Positions 61,140 through 64,000 of a stretch of DNA of 64,000 nt are shown piece by piece. Within the stretch, counting starts at the first letter, position 1; the number at the start of each line of letters is the position of its first letter. Source of the DNA: Catenulispora sp. EB89 (GTDB lineage Bacteria > Actinomycetota > Actinomycetes > Streptomycetales > Catenulisporaceae); assembly GCF_041261445.1 (NCBI RefSeq), contig NZ_JBGCCU010000028.1, positions 95,646 to 159,645 on the forward strand, in the 5' to 3' direction. The translations under genes and the position numbers were made by a program. A model generated the notes under the pieces. It was not told where the DNA came from and made no database searches. It saw nothing but the letters and a program-made list of their open reading frames with translations.

Positions 61140-61658
61140 ATGTCCACTCCCCGCATCACCCTGCTCCGCGGCGACATCACCCAGCAGAACGTGGACGCGA
61201 TCGTGAACGCGGCCAACTCCTCCCTCCTCGGCGGCGGCGGAGTCGACGGAGCCATCCACCGTGCGGGCGGCCCGGAGATCCTCGAAGCGTGCCGTGCCCT
61301 ACGCGCGTCCCACTACGGCCGCGGCCTGGCCACCGGCGAAGCCGTCGCCACCACCGCCGGCCGCCTCCCCGCACGCTGGGTCATCCACACCGTCGGCCCG
61401 GTCTACTCCCGCGACGAGGACCGCTCCGCACTCTTGGCCGCCTGCCACACGAACTCACTGCACGTCGCCGACACCCTCGGCGCAAAGACCGTCGCCTTCC
61501 CCGCCATCTCCACGGGCATCTTCAGCTGGCCCATCGCCGACGCCGCACGCATCGCGATCGCCACGGTCCGCGCCGCGACCACCGACGTCGACGAAGTCCG
61601 CTTCGTACTCTTCGACACCAGCGCCTACGAGGCCTTCCAGCACGCAGCCCAGCAATAA
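61140..61658 (+). CDS. Macrodomain O-acetyl-ADP-ribose deacetylase (MacroD type)
   Basis: This 172-residue macrodomain hydrolase has RGDITQQNVDAIVNAANSSLLGGGGVDGAIHRAGG at the start (read in pieces) and FPAISTGIFSWP near the end, matching MacroD/YmdB proteins. These remove acetyl-ADP-ribose or mono-ADP-ribose from proteins or nucleic acids. Catalytic Asn/Asp are present in the NAANSSLLGGGGVDGA loop. Single gene; convergent with the MalY-like gene. Confidence 0.92.
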   Translation: MSTPRITLLRGDITQQNVDAIVNAANSSLLGGGGVDGAIHRAGGPEILEACRALRASHYGRGLATGEAVATTAGRLPARWVIHTVGPVYSRDEDRSALLAACHTNSLHVADTLGAKTVAFPAISTGIFSWPIADAARIAIATVRAATTDVDEVRFVLFDTSAYEAFQHAAQQ

Positions 61659-61666
61659 CCGCTTCA

Positions 61667-62836
61667 TCATTCGGCCCCACTCACCGCGGCTGCCATCCTC
61701 TCCACCGCCTCCGTCAAGATCGCCGGCGACGTCGCGATGTTGATCCGCACATGCCCCGCACCACCCGTCCCGAACGGAATCCCCGAGTTCACCGCCACCC
61801 GCCCCCGTTCGAGGAAGACCCCCGCCGGATCGTCACCCAACTCCAGGCCCCGACAATCCAGCCACTGCAAGTACGTCCCCACCCCCGGCCGCCACGCGAC
61901 GCCCGGCAAGTGCTCGGCCAACAGCCGCCCCAGCAACGCCCGGTTCTCATCAAGCCCGGCAAGCAGCGCGTCCAGCCACTCCCCACCCTCACGCAGCGCC
62001 GCAACGTGCGCGATCACGCCCAGATGACTCGGCCCATGCCCGACCTCCTCCGGCATCCGCGCCAAATCCGCCGCCGACGCAGGCCCCGCAATCGCCACGG
62101 CCGCCTTCAGCCCCGCCAGATTCCACCCCTTCGACGCCGACATGAGCGACAACCCATCCTCGGCACCCGCCACACTCAGGTACGGCGTGAACCTCTCCCC
62201 CGCCGCAACCAGTGGCGCATGAATCTCGTCGGCGACGACCCGCACCCCGAACTCCGCCGCCAACCCCGCAACCCGCTCCAACTCCTCGCGCGTATGCACC
62301 GTACCCGTCGGATTCTGCGGATTGCACAGCAGATAAGCCCCTCGCCGCCCCCGCGCAGCCATCGCCGCAAACGCAGACTCCACCGCCCCGAAGTCGAGCC
62401 GCCCATCCGCCCCCAACGGCGCCTCAACAACCTCACGGTCCATATGCGCCACGAAGTCAAAGAACGGCGGATACACGGGACTGTTCACCACCACCGGATC
62501 CCCCGGCCCCGTCACCAACCTCAACATCTCCACAACCCCGAGCATCACGTCCGGCACCAAAGCCGCCCGCCCCGGCACAACCCCACCCCACCCCCACCGC
62601 CGCACAGCGAACTCCCCCAAAGCCTCCGCATACGAGTCCCCCAACGGATAGCCGGTATCCCCCCGCCGCACAGCACCAATCAGCGCCTCCGCAACCGGCT
62701 CCGGCGTCGGCACATCCATCTCCGCCACCCACAAAGGCAGCACATCCTCCGGATACTTCCGCCACTTCATGCTGGTCCGAGTCCGAAGCTCGGCAAGCCC
62801 CAGACACGTCAACGGATTAGCACCGCGAAGCTCCAT
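61667..62836 (-). CDS. MalY/PatB family PLP-dependent enzyme (cystathionine beta-lyase-like)
   Basis: This 389-residue fold-type-I PLP enzyme has [46 protein letters not shown] and the PLP lysine K236 in [14 protein letters not shown]. The MalY/PatB group performs C-S beta-lyase reactions on cystathionine or related thiols, or aminotransfer; the exact reaction is open. ATG 62836. The kinase gene upstream on the same strand ends 22 bp before, so an operon is likely. Confidence 0.9.
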   Translation of the reverse strand: MELRGANPLTCLGLAELRTRTSMKWRKYPEDVLPLWVAEMDVPTPEPVAEALIGAVRRGDTGYPLGDSYAEALGEFAVRRWGWGGVVPGRAALVPDVMLGVVEMLRLVTGPGDPVVVNSPVYPPFFDFVAHMDREVVEAPLGADGRLDFGAVESAFAAMAARGRRGAYLLCNPQNPTGTVHTREELERVAGLAAEFGVRVVADEIHAPLVAAGERFTPYLSVAGAEDGLSLMSASKGWNLAGLKAAVAIAGPASAADLARMPEEVGHGPSHLGVIAHVAALREGGEWLDALLAGLDENRALLGRLLAEHLPGVAWRPGVGTYLQWLDCRGLELGDDPAGVFLERGRVAVNSGIPFGTGGAGHVRINIATSPAILTEAVERMAAAVSGAE

Positions 62837-62857
62837 AGCTCACACACTAAGTCCCGC

Positions 62858-63334
62858 CTACTGCTCAGCGGCTAGCTCCTCCAACCGCTGCACGACACGC
62901 TCGACAGGCACCGTCGTATCGATCTCGGCAGTAGCCGTCGCACGCAACAACGGCTCGACCGTCTCCAGATGCCCGAGGATCGCATCGCGCTCATCGTCCC
63001 GCTTGCCATAAGGATTGGTGGTCCGCGCACCAACACGAGCCAAGATCACATCCGCAGGCGCACTGAACAAAACAACCTGGTCGAACAACGGATAGAAGCC
63101 GCCCTGATTCGTCTTGCACCCGGCAACGAACAGGTGCCCATCCCGATGCCCACTCAGCAACTCGCGGATCGCCTGCTCCCGCCAGATCCAGTCACTGGAG
63201 CCATCAGGAAGCCGCACCCACCGACTCCAAACCTCCGAGTCAGTATCAACAGTCGTATGCCCACGCAACCGAAGACGCTCCAAAGCAGTCGACTTACCGG
63301 TACCCGACATACCCGTGATCAGGATCTTCGCCAC
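62858..63334 (-). CDS. Small AAA/P-loop kinase
   Basis: This 158-residue P-loop kinase of the shikimate/adenylate kinase-like group has Walker A GMSGTGKSTALERL (residues 8-21), the substrate-region DTDSEVWSRWV, lid region ARTTNPYGKRDDERDAIL and a C-terminal helix. Likely phosphorylates a small metabolite or nucleotide; the substrate is unknown. The start is GTG 63334. Co-directional with the MalY-like gene 22 bp downstream. Confidence 0.82.
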   Translation of the reverse strand: MAKILITGMSGTGKSTALERLRLRGHTTVDTDSEVWSRWVRLPDGSSDWIWREQAIRELLSGHRDGHLFVAGCKTNQGGFYPLFDQVVLFSAPADVILARVGARTTNPYGKRDDERDAILGHLETVEPLLRATATAEIDTTVPVERVVQRLEELAAEQ

Positions 63335-63929
63335 GAACCCGAGCCTATGCGAGCCGCAGCCCTGCTCCGCCAGCTCCTCCAGAAAGCGCCAACCAGCGCC
63401 AAAGCGCTCCCGGCGGCCCGGTCCCGGCGACCACCGCCAACCCTGGGACCTCTCCTAATCGCCTCCGGCACCCACGCCCACCCCAGCGACGGTGTGCCGC
63501 GCGCACCTACGAGGCCATCTACTGGTCGACTATCCGCTACCGGCCACTAAGTCCGCCGCCGGCGCCAGAACCCTTCCGATCCGCCGCCGACCACACGCGC
63601 CGACGCCATCCCCGCTCGCTACCGGTACCGCATCCCCCTCAGGCTGCCGCGAGCCCGGAGACTTTCCCTTCCGCCGCCGGCACCGCGCTCCTCACCGACT
63701 CGCCGCCAGCCCCGAGGCCTTCCCTTCCGCGACCGGCACCGCGCTCCTCGCCGACTCGCCGCCAGCCCGGAGACCTTCCTTCCGCCACCGGCACCGCGCT
63801 CCTCACCGACTCGCCGGCGGCCCCAGACCCGACCAGACCGTGGCACCGGGACGAGCCGCGCCACCGAGGTGATCGGGGCCCCAGGAGGTCGGCCAGATTG
63901 CGCTAGCTAGAGAGTTCTCGCTGCGGGTG
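63335..63929. other. Gene-poor, low-complexity interval
   Basis: About 600 bp without a convincing gene. An open plus-strand frame (63492-63872) encodes only Arg/Pro/Ala-rich repeats and has no family match. The main content is the 56-bp tandem repeat at 63654-63820. No terminator or promoter stands out. Confidence 0.5.
63654..63820. repeat. Three 55-56-bp tandem repeats
   Basis: The unit contains ccggcaccgcgctcctc followed by (a/g)ccgactcgccgcc; the marker caccgcgctc recurs at 63681, 63737 and 63792. Copies are about 85-90 percent alike by eye. They are not CRISPR-like, because there are no unique spacers. Confidence 0.75.
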
Positions 63930-64000
63930 TTACGGGGGTAGTGGATCAAGTCCAGTCTTGGCGAGGAGTCCGGCCAGGAGTCCGGGTCGGTACTGCATGC
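63930..64000 (-). CDS. Possible 3' end of a gene leaving the window
   Basis: On the minus strand the last 71 bases read an open frame ending in YRPGLLAGLLAKTGLDPLPP and a TAA at 63932-63930. The segment is less GC-rich than the surrounding repeats. It could be the tail of a transposase or other gene beyond base 64000, but 23 codons are too few to name a family. Confidence 0.2.
   Translation of the reverse strand, partial: MQYRPGLLAGLLAKTGLDPLPP

Noticed and set aside
63492..63872. A 126-codon Arg/Pro-rich frame as a gene
   Set aside because: It only translates the DNA tandem repeats, has no family match and no good ribosome site.

Overview
This is a very GC-rich stretch with strong third-position G/C bias, many GTG starts and frequent 4-bp ATGA/GTGA overlaps. 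It is typical chromosomal DNA of a filamentous or soil actinomycete. The order of the core genes (sufR-B-D-Rieske-C-S-U-T; ABC pair-COX15; ctaB next to tkt-tal-zwf-opcA-pgl) is the Streptomyces-type order. I infer Streptomycetales or a close relative such as Catenulisporales; the genus cannot be fixed from the sequence alone. I see no rRNA, tRNA, CRISPR array, origin, phage or complete insertion sequence.

Layout. 0-12.1 kb is accessory metabolism and regulation. It holds an acetoacetate-decarboxylase-like/SDR pair facing a TetR regulator, a methyltransferase, a GNAT with a long tail, an M50-type membrane protease, a small Cys-rich metallothionein-like protein, a PadR/SDR pair, a MocR/EamA pair, a SURF1-like protein and an unknown protein. 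12.1-13.3 kb is gene-poor and carries a transposase remnant and GC-rich repeats. 13.3-22.1 kb carries an ABC exporter, a phosphotransferase, an SGNH hydrolase, an enoyl-CoA hydratase, a small HTH protein, a MerR regulator, an ABC-F ATPase and a Nudix hydrolase.

22.3-28.9 kb is the complete SUF iron-sulfur assembly operon, led by its own repressor gene sufR and closed by a strong hairpin terminator. 29-40.8 kb holds a glycan-catabolic locus: LacI regulator, binding lipoprotein, two permeases, GH5-like enzyme, GH38 alpha-mannosidase, aldo-keto reductase and ROK sugar kinase. It sits between the SUF operon and the ABC/COX15 block, which I recall as close neighbours in Streptomyces. A mannose-6-phosphate isomerase at 46.3 kb could carry released mannose into fructose-6-phosphate.

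40.9-55.6 kb contains an ABM-like protein, a drug/lipid-type ABC pair, heme A synthase, an ECF sigma factor with a membrane partner, manA, heme O synthase (ctaB) and the translationally coupled tkt-tal-zwf-opcA-pgl pentose-phosphate operon, ended by a cUUCGg hairpin. 55.7-63.3 kb returns to accessory genes: a signal-less periplasmic-binding-fold protein, a thioesterase, a nitroreductase, an MFS pump with a TetR regulator and a clear 32-bp operator, a DUF4262 protein, a macrodomain protein, a MalY-like C-S lyase and a small P-loop kinase. The last 650 bases are gene-poor with 56-bp tandem repeats.

The most informative signals beyond the genes are regulatory palindromes that match the family of the adjacent regulator: a TetR site at 1617, overlapping ATGT-N8-ACAT PadR sites at 6712, MocR repeats at 9128, a 19-bp-spacer MerR promoter at 18824, a LacI-type site at 39625, twin palindromes at 40796 and a TetR site at 58060. 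An SDR that has lost its catalytic Ser and Tyr lies beside the PadR site. No single element proves a wholly new system. The best candidates for new biology are the mannoside locus with its ROK-leader regulatory cassette and the PadR/degenerate-SDR pair.
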